Position numbers and translations under genes: made by a program. From assembly GCA_026075535.2 (NCBI GenBank), contig AP026547.1:7440001-7504000 (forward strand): a DNA stretch of 64,000 bases, in the 5' to 3' direction. Shown here piece after piece: positions 1 through 12,030 of this stretch; within the stretch, counting starts at the first letter, position 1; every line of letters starts with the position of its first letter. This stretch comes from Tricholoma matsutake. Lineage: Eukaryota > Basidiomycota > Agaricomycetes > Agaricales > Tricholomataceae. The notes under the pieces were generated by a model, which saw nothing but the letters and a program-made list of their open reading frames with translations, was not told the DNA's origin and ran no database searches.

Positions 1-175
1 ATGAACTGAGTGCTGCCCCTCAGGTATGTCATCTTGCACTTCCAAAGTCTCTACTCTGACCCCACCAATGGACGACTCCTCATCCCCCCCTGCAAGGATC
101 CCCTGAACAATTGAACGCCAGCCTCCCCATACCCATCCCCCCTTTACCTTACAGGGTGAAATACATAATGGCACC

Positions 176-1278
176 ATGACACTCGATAATGGTCTCCAGA
201 TCACTGCCCCCCCCTCTGATGGCTTCCCCACACCACAAATCTGCCACCCCATCTGGCACAATGTGTCAGACGAGCTAGTCTTCCACTGGTCTCCCAAGCC
301 TGGCCTGAAACTCTGGGCCCACCCATGGCACGCTCACTATGAGGAAAACACCCAGGGTGTCATAGGGAGGATCCTCTCTCTTATTTCCAAGATCATCACT
401 CCTCGATACTCCAAAGACATAATCGTTAGCCCCCCATCAAACAAGTTCGACAATGGGGAACATCTTGCCTCCCCCTGGTACTTCTTTGTTATGGGCCTCT
501 CCCAGGATGTTGTCAATGCTCTCACCCAGCTCGCAGTCTGCTCAACCGCTGAGCTCACTGTCTTCTTCACCCCCTTCCAACAAGTCCTACCCTCTTACAT
601 CTGCACCATCAAAAACTTAACTTACCCAAATGCTCCCAAGAGCAATGCGCTGGTTGCAGCCCTCATTCGCTCCATGATAACCTCAAACCCAGACATCTCC
701 TCTTTTATTCACAGCAGGCTCCCTGATCCTGATGCAGAGGCAGCCATCAAAGTTCTCCACTCCATCCATGTCTCAAGCTTAAAAATTGCCATTTCCCCTG
801 ATGATCTCCACACAATCTGGAACGTCTACTGTGATGACCCCCCTCACCTATCCTTTGATGACTTCCATGCCTGGACTGACCTAATCAGAAACCTCATTTC
901 AACTCCCTCGACTATGGCATGGGCACTGCCTGCCTTTTCAACAACCAATTCTTTTGTTTGAACTGCAAATCCTACGACCACCCCTCTGGTCTCTGCCCCT
1001 TCCCCCACCTTGTGGGATGGCTTGGCCCATCTGCCAGCATCAAAGAAGATACTGACATCTACACTGTGACCTCCCCCAAATCACCCCCACCCAATACCAG
1101 AACACTGGCCGGGTCCCTCGCACCCCTGTCAGAGGAAGGCATGGAAGGGGTTGTAAATAAGATTCCATACATAATATATACCATTGTTAAAACCTTCCAC
1201 ACTATCATGTCCCTTTATGTCATACAGTTTCCAGTACATGAGCTTGATCACCTTATCACAACAACTGCCTTTTCATGA
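176..1278 (+). pseudogene. LINE ORF1, gag-like RNA-binding protein, frameshifted
   Basis: The reading frame 176-961 gives about 261 residues with no recognised domain, then continues in another frame from about 919 to 1278. The second piece opens with a CCHC knuckle (CLNCKSYDHPSGLC, spacing C-x2-C-x4-H-x4-C, near 955-996) followed by PFPH, a form typical of ORF1 proteins in mushroom LINEs. One frameshift near 940-960 separates the body from the knuckle. The protein would coat the LINE RNA and move it to the nucleus. Assignment rests on the knuckle and on position just upstream of ORF2. The 1279-1918 interval holds short broken frames, probably the ORF1 tail and ORF2 leader. Confidence 0.7.
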
Positions 1279-1918
1279 GGGAATCAGCACCTTGCTCAAG
1301 AAATAGAAGGAATAGTTGTTAATCATGGTACCACTGGGTGGCCTACATTTACTGGTTGTTAGCTTCCTAATGGGACAGGAAAGCCCCCGGGTACAAACAA
1401 GTAAACGGCGACCTATTAAGGTCAACAGATGAGCCGTGCTAAGAAGCTGAAGTCCTAAGGATCAGTAAGTAATGCCTCACCCCTACTAACTGCTCTCCTT
1501 CATGACAGAGTCCTTTGACGCAAATGAGATTTTGTGCATCCCATAATCAAGGTTGTAAAAACAGGTATGTAATTGTTCAACTGCTAATAATACAGAAAAT
1601 CACATGGGAGGATTGTATGGCCCAAACCCCAACCCAGCTTTGTCCAGAGGGGTTCTGGAAGCCATCACCCATCACCCTGATGATGGTCAAGCTGGGAACC
1701 CAGATGGCTCCCAGGTGAGTGCCTCACATACTCCTCAGACTGATGCCCCCCCACAGAATGAGCACACCACTCCTCCCAAAATTACCCCAAGGGATTCAGG
1801 AACAAACTCCTTAGCCCCACAAGCTAATAACAGACCACATCGGTCTAGATGATGGAGACACCATCTGTCCCAACTCCCTCACCAGGAGCAACTTCCCCAG
1901 ACATTCCACAAAAGGACA

Positions 1919-3274
1919 AAAGCTTCACTAAAATTAGCCTTGCTAAATATGAGAGGACGCTGGCATGGCAGCACTGACAAATGGAATCATGTTAACCAAC
2001 TTGTCCAAACAGAGAAAATTGGTATTCTAGCCCTCCAAGAAACTCATCTCACCCCCGTTGCAGAAATGAGCCTTAATAATTTATTCAAACAAAGACTTCA
2101 CATCATTTCTTCCATCGATCCACAACACACCATCTCTGGTAGTGTTGCAATTGTGCTAAACAAAAATATTGCTAATGTCCACAACATTAAGAAATATGTA
2201 CTCTTCCCAGGCCATGCTATGCTAGTATCAGTCCCATGGCACCGAAGCATGGAGATTCACATCTTATTTATTTATGCCCCCAATTCTGTGAATGAGAACC
2301 AACAATTCTGGTCTGACATTGTGTCCAAACTGAGAGATCCTCTAATTCCTCCCCCAGATATTTTGCTAGGTGACTTCAATTTTGTAGAAGATGCCCTTGA
2401 CAGGCTCCCCTCCAGATGTGACAGTGAAAATATAACAGACTCCTTCTCGGTGCTCAAATCAAACCTTGACCTCCATGATGGCTGGTGTCAAGCAAACCCT
2501 GACAATATTACCTTCACCTATTCCCAATCCCCTGCACAAGGTGGTAGCAGCTCCCAAATTGACAGAATCTATCTGCGTAATGCCCTAATACCATTCAGCA
2601 ATGACTGGGACATTTCAGCCCCAGGAATCATGACAGACCACCAGCTAATATCAGCAAGAATCTCCAATAACTGCATGCCCAATATAGGGAAAGGTAGATG
2701 GACACTCCCACTTTTCATTCTGAAAGACAAAAACCTAACAAGAGAAATGATATCCCTTGGTGTAGACTTACACAAATCTCTAGAAGAAAATACTAACAAC
2801 TGCACAGTATTGGAAAACCCCCAAACTATTTTCAAAGACTTTAAGGATAAAGCCTGTACTACTTGTAAAGCCTTTGCCAAAAAGGCAATTCCCCAAGCAA
2901 AAATTGAGATCCAGAAAATGCATGATAAGATGAAAAGCTCCCTAAGAGACCCATCTCTTGACACAGAAGAAAAATGTCTATTACATGCCACTCTGCAAGA
3001 GAGGATAAACCAGGAAGAGTGCAACCTTTACCAATCTGTATGGGATAATTTAGCAGCCAAAATGCGATATGAGGATGAAAATGCTGCCAGTAAATGTTGG
3101 GCTTGTAGTGTAAAAGAAAAAAAACCAAGAGACACCATTCTTGAACTTCAAACCCTAAACTCCCCAGACAACCAACCTATATATGAGGCACAATCTAAAA
3201 AGCTGGCCAACCTAGCAAAAACTGTCTATGAAAATCTCCAATCAGCTGACTTAGCAGTGGAGCCCTGCAACTGA
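1919..3274 (+). pseudogene. LINE ORF2, N-terminal APE-like endonuclease domain
   Basis: An exonuclease-endonuclease-phosphatase domain starts at ALLNMRGRW (about 1935-1960). Motifs in order are LQETHL (catalytic Glu), YAPN, LLGDFNF (Asp/Asn), SQIDRIYL and TDHQLISARI (catalytic His). All expected catalytic residues are present, so the break lies downstream. The domain nicks target DNA to start reverse transcription. The frame has no ATG before the domain; the first in-frame ATG is near 1949, inside it, so the true start probably lies upstream in a frame now lost. A helical linker of about 150 residues follows and the frame stops at 3272-3274, just before the RT. Confidence 0.85.
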
Positions 3275-4764
3275 GGAAATCCTTAGTAATGTTAATGCAA
3301 GACTGACAACCATCCAGCATGACTACCTTAACCAGCCAATCGCTGATGATGAAATTGCAATGGTCCTGAAAATGCTACCAAACAATAAAGCAACAGGTAT
3401 TGATGGCCTCCCATATGAATTCTGGAAATGGCTAAATGAAACTGCAAAAACCCACACAGATGAACAAGAAACAAATCCCCTTGACATTATTAAGTCCCTC
3501 ACTATTGTCTTCAATGACATTGAAGTTGATCCTGAATCTGGATTTTCAGATGGGTGGCTATGTCCATTATACAAAAAGAAAGACTGCTGCAAAATTGAGA
3601 ATTATCGCCCCATAACCCTTCTAAATGGAGACTACAAAATCTTCACCAAGATCTTATCTTTACAACTAGCCAAAACTGCACCTGATGTAATTTATCCAAA
3701 CCAAGCAGGTTTCATACAAGGCCAAAGCATTACAGACCAAATAAGACTTACACAGATGATCCTTAACTATGCTGAAGTAGAGAACCTCAATGGGGCAATT
3801 ATAGCACTTGACCAAGAAAAAGCCTATGACAAGATTGCACATGACTATGTGTGGAAAGTCCAATCCCACGGTAACTTCCCCCCTCATTTCATAAACACCG
3901 TTCAAACCTTATATGCCCATGCTGAAACAGTAGTAATCATCAATGGAATTCGAAGCTCCCCTTCCCGAGTTACTAGAGGAGTAAGACAAGGAGACCCACT
4001 ATCATGCCTCCTCTTCAACCTTGCAATTGAACCCCTAGCAGAAGCACTACATAAATCTAATCTCCAAGGCTTCCAAGCCCCAGGCATGGAATACCGCACT
4101 GTAGTTTCCATGTTTGCAGATGATACCACTGTCTATCTGACAAAAGATGATGACTACACCTCCCTCCAATCCATTTTACATAAATGGTGTACTGCATCCG
4201 GTGCCAAGTTCAATACAACTAAGACGGAAATAATTCCAATTGGCTCACATGACTACCATGAAAATTTATACAACACACATACTTAATCCCAACCATCCTC
4301 CCCTACCAGCAAACCTCTGAATTGCAAAAGATGGCACTGCCATAAGAATTCTAGGTGCCTGGCTAGGAAATAATGTAGATGAAAATACCATCTGGTCCCC
4401 AATCCTAGAAACGATTGACAAATGTTTAGGAAGATGGGAAAAAAACCACCCATTGGTTGATGGGAGAAAAACTATAATACAATGGACAATCAGCAGCATG
4501 ACCCAATACCTTACAAAAGCACAAGGTATGCCAAAAATTATTGAACAAAAACTTGAACAGAAAATCAAAGCTTTTATCTGGGACAGTGAAGGAAAACCTC
4601 CCATCAGCATTGAGACAATGTATGCTCCTATAGACAAAGGAGGGAAACAAGTCCTCAATATAGCACAGCGCAATGATGCCATAGAACTCACCTGGCTATG
4701 TGATCTCCTAGCTCCGACAGCTAAATGCCCACCTTGGGGCCTTTTTTGCACATGCCCTGTTTAA
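3275..4764 (+). pseudogene. LINE ORF2, reverse transcriptase domain
   Basis: RT motifs are readable in 3360-4286: NNKATGIDGLPYEFWK, NYRPITLLNGDYKIFTKIL, QAGFIQGQSITDQI, ALDQEKAYDKI (first catalytic Asp), GVRQGDPLSCLLFNLAIEPL and FADDTTVYL (catalytic DD). The core is complete. The frame breaks near 4286, and the thumb region continues in other frames (for example AIRILGAWLGNNVDE near 4340 and a segment at 4453-4764). The domain would copy the LINE RNA at the nicked target. Confidence 0.87.
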
Positions 4765-6743
4765 CCACTTTGCACAGAAATCTCCCATTGTCCATGAAGA
4801 AGCAAGGGTAAATGTTTTTGCACAAACCTGGACACCACGACTCCGCAGCTTGCCCCAGTCACTCCAATGAATCACCAAAGCTGCAAGAAAATACAACCTA
4901 AACCTTGAAGCCCTATCCTATGCAAGCAATACACTAGATGCATTCCCTGTTTGGTTTCACATCGGAGCTGATGAGATAATAAGTAAACAAAACAATACCC
5001 ATGCTGCTAATTGCCTTCGCACACATCATAAAGTTACAACAGTGGAACAGCTATGAAAAATTGCCAACCGTGATATGTCTGGCCATGCAGACTCACAATT
5101 CTGCAACTGTCCAAAATGCATAGATGATGGGATACACCTTGGATGTGCTCACCCCAACAATTGCTGGAAACATGCCATACAAATTCTAAATCACCTCCAC
5201 CCAAAATGGAACCCAGACCACCCTCTGAATAGAGATGCCTTGGCTCCACCAGAAAACCCCTCTCCCAACCTGCTAACAGAAGCAATCAAGAAAAAATCTG
5301 AGCTTACATTCTTTGCATACTCAACCTCATATGGCCCCTACAAAGACAGCTTCCATATCTTCTCTTTACCACCCCCAATGCATCCAGTGCCAGCATATCC
5401 AATAGCCCCCCCCAGGTTATTGCTCCTGACCCCCAACAACCTGCCTCTCTCCTTATCTCAGCAGGTTGAAGCCATATAAACCAAGATGGCAACTATGAAA
5501 ATGGTGGAGGTTTCCTCCTACAAATGCCAGATGAATATCAAGGCTCCATCAAAATGCCAGAAAACATGACATCCCCAACCTGTGGTGAATTAGGTGCTCT
5601 AATATGTGCTCTCCAATCAACCCCTCCACATCTCCCACTAAAAATATGTATACATACAGCAAAAAACAATCCTATCAGAGATTACCATTAACCTTGCAAG
5701 AAATGAGGACTCTGATTGGGCACACACCAACAACAAGAACCTTTACAAATCCCTTGTCTCCAACCTCCGCCAACGATCAGCCCCAACCAAGCTCCAACAA
5801 TGGTCTACAATGACCCCAGCAGATGGGAAAGCAACTGCCCAACACCTTGCAAAAGCTGCACTTGAGAAGCCACAATGCAATGAAATTGACATTAGTACTG
5901 ACTGTAAATGGACCTTGGCAGGGATGAAACTAAAGAATGGCACCCAACACTCCCTATACCAAGGTATCACCAAATGGAAACTAGCAAACAAGCCTAGACA
6001 ACAAACAGAGATACAACTGGCAACTACGACTTATGCTGTCCAAGATCTAACAGGTGAAACACCAACACCTGATAAAATATGGTCAGCAATCTGTAAATGT
6101 GACCTCTCAAAACAGATCAGAAACTACCTCTGGAAAAGTTTACATAATGCCTATAAAATAGGCAGTTTTTGGAGTAGAATCCCTAACATGGAACACTGAC
6201 AGATGCATACTATGTGGAGAGTCTGAATCAATGGAACACATCACCATTGAATGTCCCAATTCAAATGCCATTAGTATCATCTGGAATTTAGCAAAAAACC
6301 TCTGGTTAAGACATGAAGAATCCTGGCCAGAAATATGGTTTGGAACCATCCTAGGTTGCATACTAGCAGACTTCAAAAGTGAAAAGGGCAAGAAGCTCCA
6401 TGGCAAGAACCACCTTTTTGAGATCCTCGTAACTGAGTCAGCACACCTGATATGGAAACTACGATGTGAAAAAGTCATTAAATTTGAAGGGGTTCCAGAC
6501 AAGTTCCACTCACCAGATGAGATCCACAATAGATGGGTAGCACAAGTAAACCAACGACTACACTTAGACATCCTGTCCACAAACAGGAAGCTGCAAGACA
6601 GAAGTGCTCTGACACAGGGAATTGTACTCCAAACCTGGAGTGGAGTCCTAAAGGATGAAGACAGTCTGCCAAATAACTGGATCTGGCAGCAAGGGGTTTT
6701 AGTTGGTATTTCATCTCGCTGCCCTCTGGGGCAGAATAGATAA
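4765..6743 (+). pseudogene. LINE ORF2, RNase H domain and zf-RVT-like tail
   Basis: After a fragmented linker (5075-5479 open), an RNase H signature is readable across frames: DGNYENGGGFLLQMP near 5484-5530 (first acidic motif), CGELGALICALQ near 5581-5620 (Glu motif), then a degenerate third motif. From 5810 to 6743 a C-terminal region contains RCILCGESESMEHITIEC near 6200-6255, the Cys/His pattern of the zf-RVT tail of fungal and plant LINEs. It is broken by several frameshifts. From 6744 to 6950 I see only noncoding 3' sequence. Confidence 0.7.
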
Positions 6744-6950
6744 TAGTTTAGGCCCACAGCCCTATCCTATAGTCTTTGAGATAGTCCAACACTGCTGGCA
6801 CATGGTAGCATACGTAAAGGTATTTCCCCTAGGTGATATTCTCGGGTCTTCAGCAATGATTTCCCTAACTCAACGCGTCCTCCCATGCTGACCTTGTCAG
6901 TTGTCGGAGTTGACCGGAGCTTCGGGCTCAACCAAAAAAATAAATATAGC

Positions 6951-8540
6951 TCTCATCAGATCATCAGTTTTATTTACCCTTCCCCACAGTGGCAGCGTTA
7001 ATCGGCTCCAAAGGCGCCTGTCTTAGATGAACGGCATATTACAGCATATTACTATCAGCACCCTTAATGCCGCTGCCCGTTAATCACGGTTGAACCGTGA
7101 GGCTAAGGAGGCGACCAGAGTGCCTATCCAGAATGCTGCATATAGCTGTGCTCAACTGCCATTTCTAGTTAGGGGGACATGGGTGACAGCAGATGCATAC
7201 TCACCTATTGACAATACGGAATTGCCCGGTCCAAAAAGTACTATGTAGAATTTGATATTTATAGATACATCACTATGCGCGGAGTATGACTTACGTACTT
7301 ATGACACGCCAGTCCTTTTTGAGGGTGATGCAAGCGTCTTCGTTGGTATGTTATGATCGGAATTCACGGTTATATATCGGACCTCCCCAACTGCTAGTAG
7401 ATTTTGGAGGCGGTTGATAATAGAAACTTCGAATGGACTAGGGGGAAACCCCTCGCTAAGGTGGCGGCAAGAAATCTTAGATGCACGCCTGATACAGTCT
7501 TCAGCAATGTTGGATCGCGAGTTGTGCTTGCCTTTCCGGTAGTTTCACGTCGACATCAGAGATCAGAGGTAAATGATCCCTTCGCTGATTACGTCGATTG
7601 TAGAATAGAATGGTTGGAGTATCCTTTTAACCGATCCCTCAACGTGCCGTGTCTGCTTCATAGTTGCATCGAATGGACATTCTACTGCATGCGCAGTCTT
7701 CTCGATTGCACCATTGCCATTCAAACATTGTTCCTGAGAGTACGGACATGCTTTATTCAAAGAAGCGTGATATATACCTTCATTGTTCTCAGGGCACCCA
7801 AATCTCATAGAATGTGCTTCGGCTATAGTGACCATTCTGTACACTGGTCACTGAATCGGGACAACAAGTTGTTCTCCTGCTGCGTTGTCTGGCCGAGGGC
7901 CGCCACACAACACGCATAACGCGAAATGGCTGAAGAAACGACGTCCTATAGAGAGCATCTTACAGGCCGGAATAAGGAAACGAGCCAACACGCGTTCACC
8001 TGGTGTATCATGCAAACCAGATAGAGAACACGCTCTTGGTATTGCTAGTGTATGCCGTGATCCGGTATTCCGCGCCCACGAGTCAGACTGGATAACCACC
8101 GTGACTGCCTTCGTACCACCGTCCCGAAGGGAATACGTTTGGTTGCTGCTAATGGGAATACCAAACAAGCTCTCCACAAGGGATCGCTAATCAAAGATCG
8201 ACAGCGGGTCACTGTGCTCGAAAATCATGGCGAGAGCACCTTATCGACAAATAGGATTGGATAGGATTGTGTATGGTCCCAGTTTTCCTTTACTGGGTAT
8301 GCAATTAAAGATCGCAACCCTCATGCCAACGATCATAACGGAGAGCATAGGAAATCATCGAGGATGCAGTGCACGAATCCTTGTCAAATGGTTGAATAAT
8401 CCGCATGTTTGCTCCTCTAGTTCGGCAGAGGAGCTTCAATCGCCATTCCACTTGTTACCAAAGTCGGATGAATGATACCTCCGAATGATGGCTCCAGGCG
8501 CAGTTCAATCTACGCTGGAGCGGCGACAAACTAGAAATGG
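6951..8540. other. CpG-retaining stretch with no recognised gene
   Basis: Base composition changes at about 6880-6950: CpG becomes common again after a CpG-poor LINE. Open frames on both strands (plus 7404-7919 and 7885-8190; minus 7563-7844 and 7848-8177) overlap one another. None has a recognisable domain or a convincing codon pattern. A 17-nt palindrome, TCACGGTTGAACCGTGA, lies at 7084-7100. It may hold exons of an unrecognised gene, but I cannot support one. Confidence 0.4.
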
Positions 8541-8556
8541 AGTAATTAGCTATGCC

Positions 8557-8612
8557 TATATAACTTGGAGCCACTTGCCAAACCACCAAGTCTCTCACCT
8601 TTACCTTCACTG
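8557..8612 (+). promoter_or_regulatory. Core promoter of the MLKL-like gene
   Basis: A TATATAA box at 8557-8563 is followed by a pyrimidine-rich stretch at 8578-8612 and the ATG at 8641. The spacing of about 78 bp from box to ATG and the CT-rich start region are usual for fungal RNA polymerase II promoters. Confidence 0.5.
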
Positions 8613-8640
8613 ACCCTGCAAAGATCGTGCATCATAAAGC

Positions 8641-9643
8641 ATGGATTACCATTCCCAACCAGACTCCAGTTGGCCACGAACAGCCCTCCACAATCCAGAC
8701 GCCGTGAAAGACATAAGTGAGCTAGCGCTTCGCATTATAACCCTCGTCCAGGTAAGCAGATTATACTTATGTGGATGAGACAGTGGCTTACCCCTAATAA
8801 CACCAGCGAGCGAAACGTAGTGCGGACATCATTCGGCGGCTTATACAACATGCGTGCATGGTCGTGTGCGCAATAATCTATCACTGTAACCAAACCACCG
8901 CTGGCGAGACAGCTGTTGGCGTGCGCAAGGACATCCAGGACAATTTCCAGGAACTATTCGAGTATGTTACTATGGATTTGACTTGATGATTCAAGAAATT
9001 AATTACGACTACTCACAAGTGCCTTGTCTTCTATCAAACGTTTGGCCGAGAAAGAAGCCACCCAAAATGCATTCATGCGCATAGTCAAGCATATATTCTA
9101 CTTGAAGAGAATCCAGAAGTTCAGAGATGACTTGGGGCGGATCCTGGGCCTTTTCGGGGTGAGCAGTGCAGTGAATAGACATACGGCGTTATTCAAATAT
9201 TTTTCTGCAGCTTTCGTCAAGTAACCTGATTGAAGAAACCTTAGAACAGATCGCTTCTCGGCTAACTTCTCTGAAAGAATTAGCGTCGATGAAGCAAGAA
9301 GAGAAAGCATCCCTTCATAAGGAGCCGCTTAGTACACATATCACTTCCATGGCAAAACCCATCTATAACCGGTACCGTCAAGGGCCAGTTCCCGCTTATA
9401 TTTGCTCAACCGAGGAACAATGCACGGAGACGACGATCGGCGGTGACCAGACAAATGTGAATACCACTACTTACATCACGTCCTTCAATTCCGGCAATAC
9501 CGTGACAACGATCACAGAGAATTCGAATAATCATCATGATCGTCTTTATTATGCCGATATTTCAACAGTATGAACTCAACGTGCCTTACCTTCTTCTACT
9601 TTTCCATTAGCTTTACATTGAAGAGTCGATAGGCAAGGTCTAG
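8641..9643 (+). CDS. MLKL-N-terminal/HeLo-like four-helix-bundle protein with Asn/Thr-rich tail, 5 exons
   Basis: Exons 8641-8751, 8807-8961, 9020-9158, 9211-9567 and 9611-9643 join in frame to about 264 residues. Introns of 55, 58, 52 and 43 nt have donors GTAAGC, GTATGT, GTGAGC and GTATGA and end in AG. Residues about 25-170 are helical with the blocks LALRIITLVQ, VRKDIQDNFQELFDALSSI, AFMRIVKHIF and IQKFRDDLGRILGLFG. This is the pattern of the four-helix domain in many Agaricomycete proteins that resembles the MLKL N-terminal region and HeLo-type cell-death domains. The tail is polar (TTIGGDQTNVNTTT, SGNTVTT, ENSNN). No kinase, NB-ARC or TPR domain follows. If the fourth intron is not spliced, the protein ends at a TGA at 9571-9573 instead. 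A role in membrane-active regulated cell death is an inference. This is the only gene here without a visible lesion. Confidence 0.72.
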
Positions 9644-10381
9644 GACGCACCTCGTGTTACTTTCATTTGTCAAATATCATAATCATTGCTGTAGAGATGA
9701 ACCGAGGGTGGTTAGAAGAAATTTGGACAGGACAATGAGATTTCTGTACAATGCTTTGATGAAGTCGAACTACTCATGTGATCCAAATGTGATCTCGGAA
9801 ATTTCCAACATATCGTATGATTGCGTTGACTGGGCCCCGCTACAATCTTAAGTTCATTTCCTCAAAACCTATAGACAAATGAATATGATACTCCGACTCC
9901 ATACTATTCATCCCGAGAAAAGGGGATGCACAAAAAGGGGTGTTCAGTTAAGTTCAAAAGTACAGCTCGTGAGTGTTTTTTCAAGCTCCGATTGAATCAT
10001 TGATAAACAGGAGCAGCTCACATTCACAACACATTCAGCGACTAAGCTGCGACTTGCATCGATAGATAAACTACACCTATCGAGCTCTTCAATTTGATGC
10101 CTATCAGAATAGTACTGGGATGCATTCTCAACCTTTAACTCATGAAACTTTGAAGTTCGCATTTTGCTGACCATCAAAACGCCTGGGTGAAAAGAACTGA
10201 GTAATGAACTGAACTTTGGAATTGAGCATCCCTAATTTTTTTTTTCAGATCCAATCCGGGCGGATCGGACTGACCTTTGTAGAGAAACAAAGACAGAGGT
10301 TTTTTATGGAAGTTATATACAAGTTGTTGAACTTTTACGAAAAAACGGCGGTTGCCGGCTGGGCTGCTTTATAATTCATAG
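9644..10381. other. Intergenic stretch, weak ORFs only
   Basis: Downstream of the MLKL-like gene, plus frame 9654-9851 lies in its likely 3' UTR. A minus frame at 9944-10177 (77 residues) has no recognisable domain. CpG content is still normal, unlike the transposon regions. I see no repeat here. Confidence 0.35.
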
Positions 10382-10646
10382 AACTGCAACCTTCAGACCG
10401 TCAATTATTACGGGAAGTGCACCGACCAAAAAGCCAGAGAGGCGACCAAAAATGCACCACAACGTCTGGTGCAGTTGGTAAGCGAAACCCGATCGTGTCA
10501 CTATGAGTGACAAACAGGGCATAACATAAACATAGGTAATCAATCTGCAAACAACTTGGTCACTGGCATTCGGGCTCTTCTTGTTGCCTTGCGTTGCCAA
10601 TGTCTCGCGGTTTAACGTTCAGGCTCTGATCGACCCGAGGCTGTAA
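10382..10646 (+). other. Possible terminal exons of an unrecognised gene
   Basis: Two segments join in frame across a canonical 58-nt intron (10478-10535, GTAAGC to ATAG). The first segment is 10382-10477 and the second is 10536-10646, ending in TAA. The joined tail of about 68 residues includes NYYGKCTDQKAREA and a hydrophobic run, WSLAFGLFLLPCVANV, that could be a membrane segment. I could not find a convincing upstream exon, and an in-frame TAG directly precedes the first segment. A minus-strand frame (10376-10600) covers the same DNA. Confidence 0.22.
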
Positions 10647-12030
10647 AAATTCCTACTTAGCGTCTACTTCTTGAAGAACCTCGCGACGTGTCCAAAAAAA
10701 ACTGAGTCTCTTCCGTTTACCACTTCGTGACATCGTGTCATGCGCTTTCTGATTTCATATTGCATGGGAAGACAGATTGATCGGGCACTCCACCGAACTT
10801 AGGGCCTTCTCTAACTCGACCTCTTCGGGATCCAAATTAAGAAGATCATATCTACCCCCTCCGCTTGTGTCGCTCTTTCGATTGCTTTGCAAATTATGCG
10901 TAATCCCTTAGTTATCCTCCTCGTGGCACTGGTCTCACGTTGCGTCGGCTTGTTGGTGTTGTTGCACTGTTTCTGGAGTCTCCCTCCCTCAAAGGTGGCT
11001 CGCAGCAGTCAAGGTCGGTCTCGTGATTGTCTGGCTAGCAGCTGTGAGGTTATTGTTGCCATCACATGGCATGGTTTAGAAGTTTCTGAGTGTAGATGAC
11101 ATATCCAAATAGGTCCGAATGCGTTGATGCAGATGTTTTGCATGCCTATTTCGTCACCACCTGCAGACTATGAACTTGACCGTCCAGGTTGTTCGGGGAT
11201 AGCCTGCGGTCCTCATTTGCCGATTTGTCATCATGTTGGCATCGCCCAACAATCACCTTGTGGGAAGTCTGGGGCTATTTGGGTACATCCGAAGGGTATG
11301 AAGTGTCGTCAGACATCAATGTCCCTCTAGGTAATGCAGGTTTCTCGAAAGAAGTATGGTTCCAAGGATACAGGTGATGTGAGTTCCGAGTTCTCATTAT
11401 TGAGAACGAGGCTTATCCTCCGACTTGGGCTAGTGTGGGGAAAATGGCACACTTTCTATTGCGGCAAATGCCAGCGAGTGATGGCTGATTGCATAGGCTT
11501 CACTGTTGAGAAACACACTGTGGAATGACGCATCACTAAATGTGGAAGTGTCAGCATGTTTGATGTGGGCATTATCTTTAGTGCATCCCTTTGATGTGTG
11601 TGAAGAAATGCCTTGGTTCCCTTTCTCATTCTTTCTCTTTGTCTGACAGAACATATATATTGATAGATAGATAATCTGCCACCTTAGTCATTTGTACAAG
11701 GACTGAGGTGAGTATGATCTTAGACATTGCACTATGATGATTACTTACTGTACCTCTAGTTAGTGTTTCAAAGTCCGGTTTTTTTGATTTTTGATATATC
11801 TTAACAATGGTTGGACAGATTTTTTCTTCTGAGGGAGGACCCCCATTACTTTTCATTCTCTATCCACTCCTAAATTTCATGATTATCTTGACAGTGGGTG
11901 GCTGAAATTTTTCGGACCCCCCAGTCTTTTGCAAATTCTATCTCCTGTAATATTTTGGTGAATTCTTGGATTTTCCCTGAATTTAAAATACAGCTTTTTG
12001 AAATCAAAAAAGTTGCAAAAAGTTGGAACC
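10647..12030. other. Stretch without a supported gene
   Basis: CpG-containing DNA up to about 11500. Short frames at 10887-11099 (hydrophobic, NPLVILLVALVSRCVGLLVLL) and 11189-11377 are suggestive of a decayed membrane-protein gene, but the pieces do not join. From about 11640 it becomes AT-rich with no ORF. The last bases, GAACC at 12026-12030, flank the left LTR of gypsy copy 1. Confidence 0.3.

Larger units (their letters stand above)
1..6950 (+). mobile_element. LINE (non-LTR retrotransposon), decayed, 5' end outside or at window edge
   Basis: One plus-strand element with the order ORF1 (zinc-knuckle protein), APE-type endonuclease, reverse transcriptase, RNase H and a zf-RVT-like tail. 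This is the layout of fungal LINEs with a C-terminal RNase H domain. Frames change many times, so this copy cannot encode intact proteins. The 3' end is not sharp; an A-rich stretch near 6932-6947 may be the old tail. The left edge cannot be placed and no target duplication can be checked. Confidence 0.85.

Noticed and set aside
7404..8190. 171- and 109-residue frames as a host gene
   Set aside because: Overlapping open frames on both strands, no motif, no consistent exon model.
10887..11377. Possible decayed seven-helix membrane protein gene
   Set aside because: Hydrophobic frame and a GDSL-like block are suggestive, but frames do not join and no splice model works.
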